Notes: a model not told the origin generated them from the letters alone. Positions 44,965 to 57,365 are shown, counted from the stretch's first letter. The stretch: DNA of 64,000 bases from Lumbricus rubellus (GCA_945859605.1 OX243811.1:57401266-57465265); one strand, 5' to 3'. Program-made: numbers and translations.

Positions 44965-45164
44965 GTATATCAACACTCTATACGATATTTTTTGTGTCTA
45001 ATAATTATTGTCAGACCACGATTATCTACTTGACATGATTGTGATGTTATGTTCAAATCATTTGCATTGAAAATTATGTGTATTTAGCAGAAGACCTACA
45101 GTTGATCTGTAGAGTTTACCAGTGCTGCTATTTCCAGTGTATAGCCAATGTGCTGTTTATTTAT

Positions 45165-45383
45165 TCTTTATTGCACCATATGTTCATTGCCTTGCTGTCG
45201 AATGGTTGCAGTTCGAATTCACCTCAAGTCGCCACGTAGGGACTTTTCGCAAGTCCTTCACTCGCAATTGCTCAGCGCTTCGGCGTGGAAATCTGATGTG
45301 GTGTCCGCTCTGTGGTCGGGAGCGCCTCTGAGTAGCGAGCTTGAAGGGGCGCTATAACTAGTGCACATACAAACAAACAAACA
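45165..45383 (+). mobile_element. tRNA-derived SINE, copy 1
   Basis: Contains a B-box-like gcagttcgaattcacct, a body with tccttcactcgcaattgctcagcgcttcggc (in two parts), and the tail gagcgcctctgagtagcgag ... gcgctata, ending gtgcacatacaaacaaacaaa. The same body and tail occur inverted at 48590-48838. Confidence 0.75.
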
Positions 45384-45731
45384 TGTGTAGCCAAGTTGAA
45401 ATTGCAATGTGTCTTGTGGAACTGACAATGTTTTGCTTTGCACCATGCATAACCCAATGCAGCGTCATTCTGAGGAAAGAGCATATTTTAATTCAGTACA
45501 ATTCTTAACTTTGCAGTTCTTGTCCTATTTTTTCTTTTCAACTACAGTAAATTGTCCTCTCATTTTATTTTATTTTGTATTGGTTGTATTCAGTACTGAA
45601 CATGGCTACAAGGTACTTGGTTCACTGATTTGCAAGGGGTGTTGCACGTAAATGGAATTATTATTTGTTATAGATGAATTGAGCTTGTGTTGGCCATAAT
45701 ATGTTGTGCACACAAGTATGTACTGTTGTAG

Positions 45732-45836
45732 TATACCCCAGCTGTTCAAAGAGTTCTGGTTCATGAGGTGTGCCGTGTTACATTTGGTGTGGAAGTTCAG
45801 AAGCAGGAAAAGTTCTCTGATGTTGGATACTATAAG
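45732..45836 (+). CDS. Receptor GC exon 9 (residues 526-560)
   Basis: Acceptor tactgttgtag|tat, donor tataag|gtgagt; 105 nt, phase 0 on both sides. Encodes RVTFGVEVQKQEKFSDVGYY, the start of the kinase-homology domain, ending in the YYK that precedes G.iV.iK. The N-terminal portion is poorly conserved, so the 5' edge is a little less certain. Confidence 0.85.
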
Positions 45837-46487
45837 GTGAGTACAGTACTACTTTTTTAGTCTATACTTGTACATGTAGGTGTATTATGGTACTATTATA
45901 TTCACTTCCAGGGATTTAATTTGCAGGAGCATCTGCTGTGCTGAGGTGCCATGTAAATAGTCTTAAGTATTCTTCTTATTATTATCGAATCTTAACCTGT
46001 TGCAAGGTGTGATTATTAACATCACTGTGAGGTTCATAAAAGTGGAGCATAAGTGAATGTCCACTTTCTGTTCAGTTATATTAGGTGACATGAGTATATT
46101 TTTGATCTTGAATGTCTCAATACTTAATGGATTTGTTGCTAAATTTAGTGCCAATGGCTGAATGAAGGGTGATTACTATGGCAGTGTTAATCTTAGGAAT
46201 TCTAGTTAGGTTGGCTGTAAAGGCAGTCTGTAAAAGCACCAGTTCACCTCAGAATGTGAAACACACTTTCTTCATATGATTTGTAATTGTTATGGCTACG
46301 ACATTGAGCAATATATGATGTACCTATTATGAGTTCTCTTGAGGTGGTGCTATATAAATTTTCAATTAACAATTCACCCTTTGTTACCTACAATAGTGAA
46401 ATCCGTTTGTATGCTGCCTTTTCTTTCACTTACTAGCACAGGTCTGAGTTTTGCAGTGAGACTGAGCAACATGTTTCTTACGTGTAG

Positions 46488-46568
46488 GGTGTAATAGTGA
46501 GCATCAAGATGGCAGAAGCAAGGTTATTGGAGAACCAAGATCTAGTCGTGTTAAGTGAACTTAAAAAT
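46488..46568 (+). CDS. Receptor GC exon 10 (residues 561-587)
   Basis: Acceptor cttacgtgtag|ggt, donor aaaaat|gtgagt. Encodes GVIVSIKMAEARLL (the VAIK-type lysine) and VVLSELKN, the N-lobe helix of the kinase-homology domain. Confidence 0.94.
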
Positions 46569-47294
46569 GTGAGTATGGTATTCATCATTCATAATTCTAT
46601 TGGTATTCACTGTATACATTTCTTGTTATTCTACCTCTTAGCCCCCATAAGTGATGCACTGTAATTTACATCTAGGGAAAGACTATTGTATTTTTGAGTA
46701 GTCTAATGGTCAGATTCAGATAGAATAGGCATTTTCAGTTCTATGTATGAAATGCCTTCCCTCTATATGTTTGTTCTGTGTATGCCATTTCATCATAAGT
46801 TAAGACTTCTCTTTTTCAAATTGCTTATCCACCTGTCTCAGCAGCAGTCAGCATATCTTAGTTGACTGTTCTTCTGAGTGTTTACCTGATTGTGGCTTGC
46901 TTTTGTTGATTGACCATTGGTACACACCTTGAACATTAGACATCAGCAGTGCCGGTTCAGCACTAGTGTAGTTGCTAATTGGTAATAGATCATATCGACA
47001 AGACATCTTGTGTCTGATCTATCATTTTCATCTGCTACTTAAATAACATGTTCTCTTAAATGTTGAATATCGATTACATTACTGCCATTTATTCTGTATA
47101 CGTGTAAATGCAAAATCTTCCTGTTTTGGCAAGTCTTAGAAGCTGCGTCAAAAAATGAACTCAATTATTATAATTTAAGTCACAAGGGCAGTGTTATTTT
47201 TGGCAAACAAACAATTGACTTTTGTAGTAGAGAAAGGAAAGTAGAGAGAGTAGTGAATAGTGAAGGCTGTGAAATGGTTGTTTTCTGGTGGCAG

Positions 47295-47471
47295 ATGATC
47301 AACCTGAAACATGAAAACCTGAACATGTTTGTTGGAATCTGCCTGGATGAGCCAAACGTCTGCATGCTGACACTTTATGCCAAGCATGGTAGTCTGCATG
47401 ACGTCCTTATGGATGAGGACATGGAATTGCCATTTGAGTTCAAACTGTCCTTTGCCATCGACATATCAAAG
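47295..47471 (+). CDS. Receptor GC exon 11 (residues 588-646)
   Basis: Acceptor tctggtggcag|atg, donor tcaaag|gttcag. Encodes LKHENLNMFVGICLDEPNVC, LYAKHGSLHDVL and the FAIDISK helix, closely following the LkH.N...F.Ga...P...it.yc.rGSL.D.L pattern. Confidence 0.96.
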
Positions 47472-48297
47472 GTTCAGTTATTACTTATTTATGTTTTGGA
47501 GTGTCTTTCTTGAGCCAATACAATACAGCTGTTATGTGATGACGCTGTCGTCTAAGACTCTAAGTATAATTGTCTACACTGAAGCTGAACAGCAAAGAAA
47601 CATTAAATGCCATTGCCATAAACATACTGGAAGAAGTACTGGTAAGTTTTCAGTGTTAGAATGAAAACTGGTTTCTGTAAGGAAGCAGTGAACAGGAGGA
47701 TGTGGGTACTCTCTTCTGCAAATGAACGCTGACACAAGTCAAGATGTGTTCCAGCAACAACATATTATCAAGGATGGTGAAACAATATCTTTTGTCTACA
47801 ATATTATTTGTGCATGCACTATATTTCCATGTACTGTTTATTCCAATGCCATTTTTATGACATAATCTCTGTCATCTTTATGCTTAATATAATTATGTTA
47901 TCATTTCTTCTACATGTATAGGATCGCAGTTTCAATACAGGACTATCATTTTACAATTTCCTGTTATTCTTCACTCTGTTTTCAGACAGTTTATTTGCAG
48001 TTTGTCATACAAAACGCTTGTGGTCACATGATCAAACATCTTGTGATTAAATGGTGTCTACTCAATTGAGACCTGATCAATCATAAATATGATTGGCCAT
48101 CTTATGTACCAAATTTGGCTGCATGAATTTACAATGTCCATAAACAAGTGAGGACTGAGGACTATCATGAGACGTGGGCTTTTACAGGAATGTCTATTAT
48201 TCCTCACCGGCGGCACTTGTTCATGATGGCATTCACTTTTTTAAAGTAGATAAAGTGCATTCGTAATCACTGCTTTACACTGTCTGACTTGAAACAG

Positions 48298-48454
48298 GGC
48301 ATGGAGTATCTTCACAATTCTGTGCTTGGCTCCCATGGCCATCTGAGTAGCACTAACTGTGTGGTGGACAAGAAGTGGACGTGCAAGGTTACCGACTATG
48401 GCATGGGCGAGTTTCAGAAGATGAAGAAGCGGAAAGAACTTGAAAATGCCTCCA
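48298..48454 (+). CDS. Receptor GC exon 12 (residues 647-699)
   Basis: Acceptor acttgaaacag|ggc, donor gcctcca|gttagt, phase 1. Encodes GMEYLHNSVLGSHGHLSSTN, CVVDKKWTCKVTDYGM and a Lys-rich activation-segment equivalent. HGHLSSTNC has no catalytic Asp, confirming a pseudokinase. Confidence 0.93.
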
Positions 48455-48589
48455 GTTAGTCTGCATGTAGTCTTCATCTCATTCTTTCGTTGTGTGTCTA
48501 TATGCTTTGAATTTACAACTGAGCACAGAATTCTGTCTCAAGATTAACTGGGCCGACCTAAGCAAAGATAAAGAACGAGGATTCTGCAG

Positions 48590-48838
48590 TGGGATTGCAG
48601 CCCATACTGTTTGTTTGTATGTGCACTTGATATAGCACCCATTCAAGCTCACTACTGAGAGGTGCTCCCGACTGCAGCACAGACACTGCATAGGAGTTTC
48701 ATGCCGAAGCGCTGATCAATTGTGAGTGAAGAACTTGCCCAAGGTCTCTCCACGACGACTGGAGGTGGATTCAAACCTACAACCCTCCGGCTGCAAGGCA
48801 ACGAACATACCCACCACACCACCGCGCCTCACACTGGT
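48590..48838 (-). mobile_element. tRNA-derived SINE, copy 2 (inverted)
   Basis: On the minus strand: A-box-like tggtgtggtgggtatg, B-box-like ggtttgaatcc, the caattgatcagcgcttcggc body, then gagcacctctcagtagtgag and the cacatacaaacaaac end. Homologous to the copy at 45165-45383. Confidence 0.8.
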
Positions 48839-49356
48839 AAAACCTTTTAGACACAGAAGTGACGCTACAAATTAATTTTTGAAAGTGCATGGTGAGCGAA
48901 GATAAAGGAGGCAGTGCAATAGGCTGTACAATCTGAAATGCTGCAGATGATAATATTGCCATGACTACCGGTAGCTTGAAGATTTGAAAAGCCTTGATGA
49001 AATGTGGTTTTCAGACATTAGTATTCAGAGACTTCAGCTCATTCAGCATTGTTTGTGGGACGAGCCTCTCTTGCTGTATATGGTTTATGACACAATAACA
49101 TTCTGTTTGAGACTATCTGCCATGTTGCCTTACGCATGAGGGACCTTGTCTAGTAGGTACTTAGCTCTTGCAAAAATAGCCTTGCAATTTGGGTTTGTAG
49201 ACCTTCCGAAACTATTTCTGCTGGAGTTTCATCTTTGATGCTAGTTCTGCCTCTCTCGTTTGCATTTTTTTGTATGCAGATTGCAGAGTTTAGCTAAGGA
49301 CAGTGTTGCATTACTAAGGACTTGGATTGTAACCAAAGATGCTAAATCTATTTTAG

Positions 49357-49518
49357 ACCAGCTGTGGACAGCTCCAGAGACATTAAGATTAGTGGAGGAT
49401 GAACGTCCTTTGTATGGAACTCAGAAGGGAGATGTCTATTCCTATGGGATCATACTATATGAATTGACGACACGCACTGTTCCCTATGCTGAAGAAAGAA
49501 AGATTTTGTCTACCGTTG
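49357..49518 (+). CDS. Receptor GC exon 13 (residues 699-753)
   Basis: Acceptor chosen at ctattttag|ac (49356/49357): it is the pyrimidine-rich acceptor in phase 1, and gives NQLWTAPETLRLVEDE directly after exon 12, matching the family spacing between DYG and LWTAPE. The open frame upstream (from 49260) has no matching acceptor phase. Continues KGDVYSYGIILYELTTRTVP; donor ccgttg|gtgaga. Confidence 0.9.
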
Positions 49519-50250
49519 GTGAGATTTTCTTTGTGGTGGTTTGATGCTGTGGCTGATTTATACTGGAGCCATGTGTATTGGTCTTTGAAGAATGATGCAC
49601 TTTGCGAGTGCTTGATTTGTATGCTGTCCAGTTGTTAAACTAGAAGAAGGCAGAGGTTCAGGTCCCACGAATGAGGAACAATATTTTCTAGAGTTCTGTT
49701 TCACACACTCCCTTTGACTGTATGCGAATGCTGTTGGTTGGGATATTTGGCAGTGAGGGAAAGTGCTCGCCACTTACCTTCATTTGCCAAGGCTTAGAAA
49801 ATGGAGAACTCGTTAATCATTCATGCCCATAAAAGCGAGGGACTGCTCTTCTTTATGCATGCCCTAAGTAGGTCAAATGTAGATTCACTCACTTGGAAAA
49901 CACTGTTAAAAGAAAGCCGTTTCGGCTAAGTGTACAACCACTAAATTCACAAAAGTTTTACTGTGAATATCAGGATTGAATCAACATTTAGGTTGAAACT
50001 TTGTTCAAATTTCGCATCAGCTTTTTTGTTGCACAAGTTAAGAGCTTGTTATGATCATTGCTGCCTGACTTAAATTAAAGTATGACCAATCGCTATTCAT
50101 ATTTTGGTGCACAGATAAGGTAATAACTATACATATTGAAAAAAAGATAATAATAAAATATGCACAACGTATATGAATTATGGTAGATAGAATGTGAAAC
50201 ATTATTGTCTAACGAATTTCAATAACTGTTGCTGGTTTCTTATTGGGCAG

Positions 50251-50422
50251 ATATCCTTGCAAAGGTTGCGGTGGCTACAGATCCTCCATTCCGACCTCAT
50301 ATCCCAACTCAAGGCAGTGAGGATTGGAATAGACTGATGGTCAGCTGTTGGCAGGAGGTGCCAGAGGAGAGGCCTGCATTCAAGAAAGTTACAGTTGGTG
50401 TCAGAAAGATGAGTAAAGGAAA
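50251..50422 (+). CDS. Receptor GC exon 14 (residues 753-810)
   Basis: Acceptor tattgggcag|at, donor ggaaa|gtaggt, phase 2. Encodes PPFRPHIP, WNRLMVSCWQEVPEERPAF and the end of the kinase-homology domain (KKVTVGVRKM). Confidence 0.93.
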
Positions 50423-50451
50423 GTAGGTTAATTGTGAATTACTGTTGTTGT

Positions 50452-50486
<35 letters not shown>

Positions 50487-51423
50487 TCTTCTTCGCGTAT
50501 GCTACTGCTCCAGGTCTTGTCGGAGCGTGGACCGGGATTCTGATGAATTCGGTCAGCTGGTGGCATCCTTAGTTTCCCCGAAGGTACTCACAGGGAGGGC
50601 GCGCCTGGATTGACCCAGGCTTCGTGAACGCGGATGCCATCCTCCCCACTGCTTCTACTGTGTTGTGTGCATTCGTATTACACTATCTAGAGTCAAAAGA
50701 TGGTAGTGTCATCTTAGTGGACCTGTCTCTTTTTTGCATTAACCAACTTGAATAAATGATGTTTAAATGCCGTGGTTCAGTCAATCAGAGGGATTATTAG
50801 CCATTTGCATGCGAGAGGTGCAGAATTACAGTCATATTTCAAGTAACTTACGGGTTGAGCTGCATTGCTTGCCCACCTAAAAAGAAATCAGGATCATCTT
50901 GGTGTGTGTCATCTTATCTTAGGGAAGCATGTATCTTAGCATGTATCTTTCTCGGCAGCAGATCTCTTCATTCTGCAGCACAACGCTTGCTAGATTGGCT
51001 CTTCACATGTCCCAGTGCAACGTGCAAGCTCTGCCATGGTTGACATTGGTTGTACATCACTCTTGAACAACGCAGAGCAAATCATGATGGATGCTTGTTG
51101 CCCTTTACGGTTGTCTCTTTGTTTTAGTGAATGCGCATTTGATTGCACATGATCGTATGCTGTGAGGTTGGGAGCAATTTTTCTGAATAGGTGATAAATA
51201 GATATGTGCAGTTATGATTATGATAACGATCATCATTAGTTGTTGTATCCAAGGTGAGCGTAATTCGTAGAATAATTATCGGGCTAATGTTGGTTACATC
51301 TCTGATGGTTGCTTCCGGTCCAGTTCTGGTATTATTATCTGTAATACCATTGTTAAATTGCTTCTGTTATTATTACCATTGTCTTCATCTGTATAGCCTA
51401 TTCTGGTTAATTGTGGTAAATAG

Positions 51424-51564
51424 AACTATTAACATAATTGACAACATGCTGGAAAAGCTGGAGAAGCACACCCAGCATCTGGAAGAACTGGTGGCGGATC
51501 GGACAAATGAGCTGAACGCAGAGAAGAAGAAAGTCGAATCACTTCTGTACAACATCTTGCCTAA
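51424..51564 (+). CDS. Receptor GC exon 15 (residues 810-857)
   Basis: Acceptor ggtaaatag|a, donor cctaa|gtaagt. Encodes the coiled dimerisation linker [40 protein letters not shown] and YNILP, near-diagnostic for membrane guanylate cyclases. Confidence 0.95.
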
Positions 51565-51819
51565 GTAAGTCTGACTAACTAAACACATTTGAAACTATTA
51601 ATAACTAAAACTGAAACTCGAAGCACTGCTAAAAAACAACACTAGTGAGGTAGAAGGCACCAGCTGCTTACCTTATCTAATCAGCTTTTCTGCAGCACCA
51701 TAATAATACTTTGGCAGAATGCTTAAAAGCAAAACTGCATTTAAAAATTATTATCCATTGGAGTAACCGGTCAAGGCTTGACTGTGTGGTAGATAATATG
51801 ATGCACTGTATATCTGTAG

Positions 51820-51943
51820 GACAGTGGCGGAGAGCCTGTTGAGGCGCGGCTACGTGGAGCCGGAGATGTTCGAGTCAGTCACCATTTACTTTTCAGATAT
51901 CGTAGGCTTCATCAAGATTGGTCAGAACAGCTCTGCCTACCAG
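51820..51943 (+). CDS. Receptor GC exon 16 (residues 857-898)
   Basis: Acceptor atctgtag|g. Encodes VAESLLRRGYVEPEMFESVT and IYFSDIVGF with the first metal-binding Asp. Donor taccag|gttatt. Confidence 0.96.
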
Positions 51944-53105
51944 GTTATTACACCAGTCACTCCGTCGTTCTTGCAACTTTAATGAATTTTCGTGTCTTCA
52001 CATGTGCAGGCTGTGTTTTCATGATACTTTGTGAGTCTAGCCGACTGTAGGAAATACTCTTGACCCTCCATGTACCAAGCATTATTATAGCTTGAATTCT
52101 GGTATAGTATGGTTAGGAAATTTTATTCAGGTTTAGTAGATACAGCATGAATACAGTGTTTGTTCAATGTAAAAATGTTTAATGTACAGATGCTTGGGAA
52201 TAAGTGTTATTAATTACTTTAGTTTTATAAACATTTTTATGATGTTCAACACTGTTTATACTTATCATGTTAAATGCTCAATATCGAGAGTTATTTATTT
52301 ATGGATCTTTTCAGTTGACAGACCGAATCATAGAGGATGTATATGAATCATACAACAAACTGATCAATCAATCAGTCAATCAATCATCAATCAGCTCGTT
52401 TATTAGAAGTATTAAGCAACATAAACAAATAATCAGTTGTTCTTATTAAGAGAGAATCTGACAAGTCTGATCTGTCTTTGACTGATAAGTCTGATCAGTC
52501 TGAACTGCTCAGATCAAATCTGAAGAATATGTAATGAAGTTTGCAGAATGTTTGATCTGTTATGATTAGATTAGTTTAAATGAGTTAAACTCGCATTATG
52601 CAATTTTCCCACAACGTATCCCTATGCATTGCAATAAAATCTAAGTTTGCTTTTAAAAATTATATTTTTTATATTGCATTATTTGTTTGAGTCTGATTGT
52701 GGTAAAATCATCTGCCAAATAATGTGGACATACTAAAATTGTGCATTGTTTGAACTTAGGTCATTTTCAGTGATTTTTCATTTTTAATGGGCAAAATTAT
52801 TCTGCAAGGTGTTAACAGCTGAGTGTTCTTAAGGGTTACTTAGAGCTAAGAAGATAATGTATTTCACTGGTGATCAGTCAGAAATATAAATTTTAATATC
52901 ATTGTCTACAGAATTACCAATACTTTGAATATTTACCTATATGATGCTTTGTTTTAAATAGAAATCAAAGTGAGAAATTGTAAGACTCTGTCAGTGCAGG
53001 CAATGTATATAATTGGTATATGGATGAAATGTCTATTCTAGGAGAAAGTAAAGTGTTTTTATTTGCAGCGTTTTCATATACTATTTTATGGATATTTATT
53101 TGCAG
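51944..53105 (+). other. Intron 16 of receptor GC
   Basis: AT-rich; a short caatcaatcagtcaatcaat repeat near 52363-52395. No gene or element recognised. Confidence 0.6.
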
Positions 53106-53174
53106 GTGGTGAATTTGCTAAATAAACTATATTCCACATTTGATGAAATTACAGACAAATATGATGTTTACAAG
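53106..53174 (+). CDS. Receptor GC exon 17 (residues 899-921)
   Basis: A 69-nt exon, acceptor ttatttgcag|gtg, donor tacaag|gtaatt. Encodes VVNLLNKLYSTFDEITDKYD and VYK. Too short for an ORF search but bracketed by matching phases. Confidence 0.95.
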
Positions 53175-53974
53175 GTAATTTTTGTTCTTTCTTGTGTTGT
53201 TGGTGCCTGTTGGATTGAATTGGCCAATTAATAATAACATCCTGTAATAATAATAATAATGGTCATTAAATTTTTTACTATGATTACTTCATGTAAGTTA
53301 TACTATTAATTTTTATTTCATTTTATCAGTTTCCTCAAAAGCAGCTGTTAAAAAAAATTTCTGAACAAAATTTCTGCATTTTGGCATTATACGACTACCC
53401 TTGGTTTCTGAATGGGCTACAAGTACTTTTTAAAGTCTGAATACTTCTTACGATATGATCACATAGTACTTATCTATTCTTTTGTGTGTGTGACTCTAGC
53501 CTAATAAATACCACAACTGATTTGCAATTCAGCCCTGCTTCCTTCAATCTTAGTTTATTTCGCTCATTTCCTTTTTTGCCTTTATCGTTTAAAACAACTA
53601 CACTCTTTACCATAGTGATTCTAAATTATTGTGTTTGTCCAGTCTTTAAGGTAGTCTCCCTGCTTTATGGCGAGGGGATTCTCATTTCTGGGTGAACTTC
53701 CCTCCCCCACAGACGTCTAGAATAAACACTTGTGGTTGCCCAGGTTTAGAGGGAATCCCTCCATTTCTGGGTAACCCTTTCTCAGGGATCTCCTCCTTGC
53801 ATGATTGTGAGTTAAAACAGCTTCTTATTCTCATTGCACACTGTTATTTTTTCCCAGTTTGCTGATTTTTGTTGTTGATCTCTCTGAATAAACAAGTTTG
53901 AATGAATAAGAATCAAGGTACCAGTGAATCATGTACTCGTTATAAATATGTATAAATTGTGAAATGGTTGTCAG

Positions 53975-54149
53975 TGTGAGACGATTGGCGATGTGTACAT
54001 GGTGGCAAGTGGATTGCCGGTGAGGAACGGTGATCGCCATGCACCAGAAATAACGACGATGGCTCTGCATCTGCTTAGCACCATCTCATCATTCAAGATT
54101 CCTCACATGAAGAAAACGATGCTTCAGCTGAGAATTGGACTTCATACAG
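53975..54149 (+). CDS. Receptor GC exon 18 (residues 922-980)
   Basis: Acceptor tggttgtcag|tgt. Encodes [20 protein letters not shown] with the second metal Asp and the guanine-binding Glu, then HAPEI helix and [10 protein letters not shown]. Donor catacag|gtaggc. Confidence 0.96.
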
Positions 54150-54849
54150 GTAGGCCACGCTGACTCCTTAAAAACATTCCAACTGTTGACACACTGGTTT
54201 ACATGCATGCACCTCTACTGCAACATTAAGCAATGCCTGACAATTGACAAATCTGACCTTTTGGTTGAAGGATTTCTGGACTAAAGCAAAATTCATGATT
54301 GCATTAGTCCAACAGAATGTCTTTAACCTTACCATTAGTTTTATTAATTATTATTGCTTTATTATTGTTAAAATAATATTTTACACATTTACAGATGTGA
54401 AAAGAATAGATGGCTAAGTGGGCATGTGGTGGTGTAATAGTTCAAAGGCATTCACCATCCTTGTATTAACTTGAGATCACAATGCTTATTGTCCCTACTT
54501 CTGCAATGTCAGCAATGAATCCTTGGGGCCAAACCACCACCCACATAATTATATAACTGACCAAGAGCCTAATAGTTCCATACCACATGACATTTAGCCA
54601 TATTTGTTCCAGATTCTGTGGCTCAGTGCAGAAGACATCTTTAGCAATGTTCCTGCACAACAGCAGCAGTGCCTTTCAGGATTATTTTCTCCATCTAGAA
54701 TGATTTGGCTGCTTCAAGGAACCATTTCATCTGTGAGAATTGTTGGCCTTGTTTGCTGTCTCACTGTTTCAGTTGGATTACTGGCCTATATAGAGAGCAG
54801 GCCTAATGCATTAGGAAGCCTTTCTCAGCTACCCTCTCGTCCTCTCCGC

Positions 54850-55070
54850 TCTTTAGACCATCATGATCTTCGTGTACCACCATCTCGGACTGCCACAGCC
54901 TAACACCACACCTTTGCCTCTGTCTGCCCTTTACCTTAGAATGGCCTTCCTACTATTATTCGTGCTCAGATTTTATCTGGTGGATTTACATTTTCTGCCA
55001 GGTGGCTTAAGCCTTTCTTTTCCAGGAGTTTGTACTGTGAGGGGCACTTTATAAATCCAAAAATAGAATA
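54850..55070 (+). mobile_element. Retroelement tail-like fragment
   Basis: Ends tgtgaggggcactttataaa, close to the LINE/SINE tail family; the preceding coding-like sequence is degenerate. Sits in intron 18 of the receptor gene. Confidence 0.35.
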
Positions 55071-55156
55071 TAATATCATATCATGATTTCAATTAATCAA
55101 GGGTTGCTTCCATGTGTAGTTCTGGTGATTGCAAATTGTCATTTTGATTGTTGCAG

Positions 55157-55255
55157 GGTCAGTGGTTGCTGGTGTAGTGGGACTGAAGATGCCGCATTAC
55201 TGCTTGTTTGGTGACACTGTCAACACTGCATCCAGAATGCAGTCGGGTGGACTAG
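55157..55255 (+). CDS. Receptor GC exon 19 (residues 980-1013)
   Basis: Acceptor attgttgcag|gg. Encodes [20 protein letters not shown] and [12 protein letters not shown]. The Cys of YCLFGD specifies guanine over adenine; the Asn and Arg of NTASR are present. Donor ctag|gtgaga. Confidence 0.96.
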
Positions 55256-55710
55256 GTGAGATGTTTCCAACTACGATTTAAGGCAGCATTCTCAACAGAT
55301 ACTATAGGCTGGATTACTTACTGTCGCTCTACATCACTCGTGTGTATTGAGACTGATCAATCTTAACTTTAGGCCTAGGGTGTTTCTGGCATGTTTGTTG
55401 CTGCTGCTGCATGAGTTTGAACACCCAAGTTCATATTAGTTAGGCAATCCATGTCTTTAATGATTTATTTATAATCTAATTGATGAACTTCTGCATTCTG
55501 CAGTGCCATCCAGAAATGTGAAGAGAATTAATTTTGTAGCAGTTGATGAGTGCTGCTGGGGAACAATATTGCTTTCTTTACCATTTAAACAAGCTCGATG
55601 ATATGGTGAGTTTGAGGATGTGAAAGAAACCATTTAAAGAACTGCGATAAGAAATTGTGTCAGATGTGTGATAAATTTATGCAATTAGTTTGTTTCGATG
55701 TCTTGTGCAG

Positions 55711-55802
55711 CACTGCGAATCCACACGAGTAGCGTAACAGCTGATTTACTCAAAGCCACTCGATTGTTTGAACTCGAGAATCGAGGAGAAAGAGAAGTCA
55801 AG
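55711..55802 (+). CDS. Receptor GC exon 20 (residues 1013-1043)
   Basis: Acceptor gtcttgtgcag|ca, donor gtcaag|gtatca. Encodes ALRIHTSSVTADLLKATRLF and ELENRGEREVK, the closing helix and strand of the cyclase fold. Confidence 0.94.
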
Positions 55803-56418
55803 GTATCAAAGCAAACATTTCCATTTTTAGGGCGTCTGAGTAGTTAGCTTTATCTCTGCAATCACCATTACACTTGTATCATAATGTGACTTCATAATTT
55901 AATTGACTGCTCTTTAACCAGTGGGGTGGCAGCTGAACAATTTGAGCAAGTCGTGTCGGGGTCATGACAATTATTCAGCATGTCCAAGAAATCAAATTTA
56001 AAAAGATATTGAAAATTCCAAAGAATTTTGGCAGGTCATAAGGCAGGTCAAGAGTAAATTAGGCAGGTCAAATTACCTTGCACAACCTATGGTAGCCCCA
56101 CCACTGTCTTTAACTCTGCTTCACACACCCACCGGTATATTAATTTAGGGTTCTGCAGTTACTAAGTTACTATATCAGTTTCTAAGGGCTTAACATTAAA
56201 CTAACAGTAAAGGAAACCTTTTGTGATCAAGTTTCTAAGAAGTTTGAAAACTAATTGACTGTAGAAGTTGATTAAAACAGCCATGAACTTAACAATCTTC
56301 CTATTAACAGTTCTTGCAGACGGTCTGTAATCGAATTGTCACTGGTGCAATTGTAAAATACTGAATCGCATTAAACTTACTGCAATACACCAGCAGACTA
56401 AGTGATTTTTGCATGTAG

Positions 56419-56526
56419 GGAAAAGGCATCATGACGACGTTCTGGGTTCTTGGCAAGAAAGGTTTCGATATGCCAATGCCTGATCTCAGGAAAGCAGCGC
56501 CACTTGAAGAACACGACTTCAAGTGA
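56419..56526 (+). CDS. Receptor GC exon 21, last (residues 1044-1078)
   Basis: Acceptor tttgcatgtag|gga; stop TGA at 56524-56526. Encodes GKGIMTTFWVLGKKGFDMP and a short acidic tail. The family pattern is KGKG...tywL.G. No long C-terminal extension. Confidence 0.95.
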   Translation, partial: GKGIMTTFWVLGKKGFDMPMPDLRKAAPLEEHDFK

Positions 56527-57365
56527 AATGGACGATGCCTGTTGCAATTGATTCTGCCTTGGAAGTGCTTCACTTGATAGCCAGGTCTTCGTTCTTTTGC
56601 ACTGCCAAGAGACTCCAAAGTATTTTGTGTTAAATATTTAAAATTATTTAAACTGGAACTAGTTTAGAAAACTGTTTGTTATCTGTTATATGTTCGTATT
56701 GTTTAGAATTTTTTCACTATTTCTAAAAGTTAATTGCACCCTTGTTAAAAGTGCAGATAAAACGACACCAGGATTCAATCTGTTGTACAAAATGAATACA
56801 TTGATCTCATCGTAACCATTCGTCTCTTACATTAAGCATTCGTTCAAAAATGTGCAATTATTTACATGAATGTATGAACACTAATTGAACAGACGTAATT
56901 ACTGTAGTGCTAGGAACAGTTGAACACGCATGTTAATATTCTTGATTGTATTTTATATGTTCAATTTCTGTAAATATTAATACAAGTATGAGTAGTGTTG
57001 ACATTTGTATAGAGTAGTATTCCTGCCTTTAAAACAGCACATTTCACATAAAACAATTTAGATGTACACAAATTTATCGTACTTTCCTCTAAACTTGCAA
57101 CATTTTTATACACAATAATCTCTAAAATATTATACCAATTGTTTAATGCACAGTCACAAACATTAACAAATGATGAACAGGTGTGATGAGTGCTCAATAC
57201 TTTACAGCAGTTTTTACAGTGCAAAACAATTAATTCGCACAGCAAACATAAAAAACGCTTATTTGTTTAAAACATTGCAAAACAACTAATCTGCAGAAGC
57301 AAACAAGAGCATTTGGAAGACTTGATTAGAAATTTAACGTAATGTGAAAGAGAAATTCTGTACAC

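Larger units (their letters stand above)
14884..56526 (+). other. Gene model: natriuretic-peptide-receptor-type membrane guanylate cyclase, 21 exons, 1078 aa
   Basis: Twenty-one exons sum to 3237 nt with every splice phase compatible. Domain order: signal peptide (about 1-20); ANF-receptor ligand-binding domain (25-455) with CNEAC and IGC cysteines and five N-glycosylation sequons (NIT, NYT, NTS, NGT, NKT); transmembrane helix (472-492); RK stop-transfer; kinase-homology domain (about 535-800); coiled dimerisation helix (812-850); class III cyclase domain (865-1060). The kinase-homology domain keeps the ATP lysine in VSIK, but the catalytic HRD aspartate is absent (HGHLSSTNC) and DFG reads DYG, as in the family. 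The cyclase domain keeps both metal aspartates ([16 protein letters not shown]), the guanine-selecting Glu and Cys (ETIGD, YCLFGD) and the NTASR motif, so it should convert GTP to cGMP. Human NPR1/NPR2 are about 1050-1060 residues. The ligand is unknown. Ectodomain introns are huge and transposon-filled; cytoplasmic introns are short. Confidence 0.95.

Noticed and set aside
48770..48838. tRNA gene on the minus strand
   Set aside because: A and B boxes are recognisable, but the cloverleaf is not complete and the sequence continues into a SINE body and LINE-like tail.
49260..49356. Upstream extension of receptor exon 13
   Set aside because: The frame is open, but acceptors at its start do not match the phase of exon 12 and would add about 30 residues between DYG and LWTAPE, where the family has none. 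The acceptor at 49356 fits both phase and spacing.
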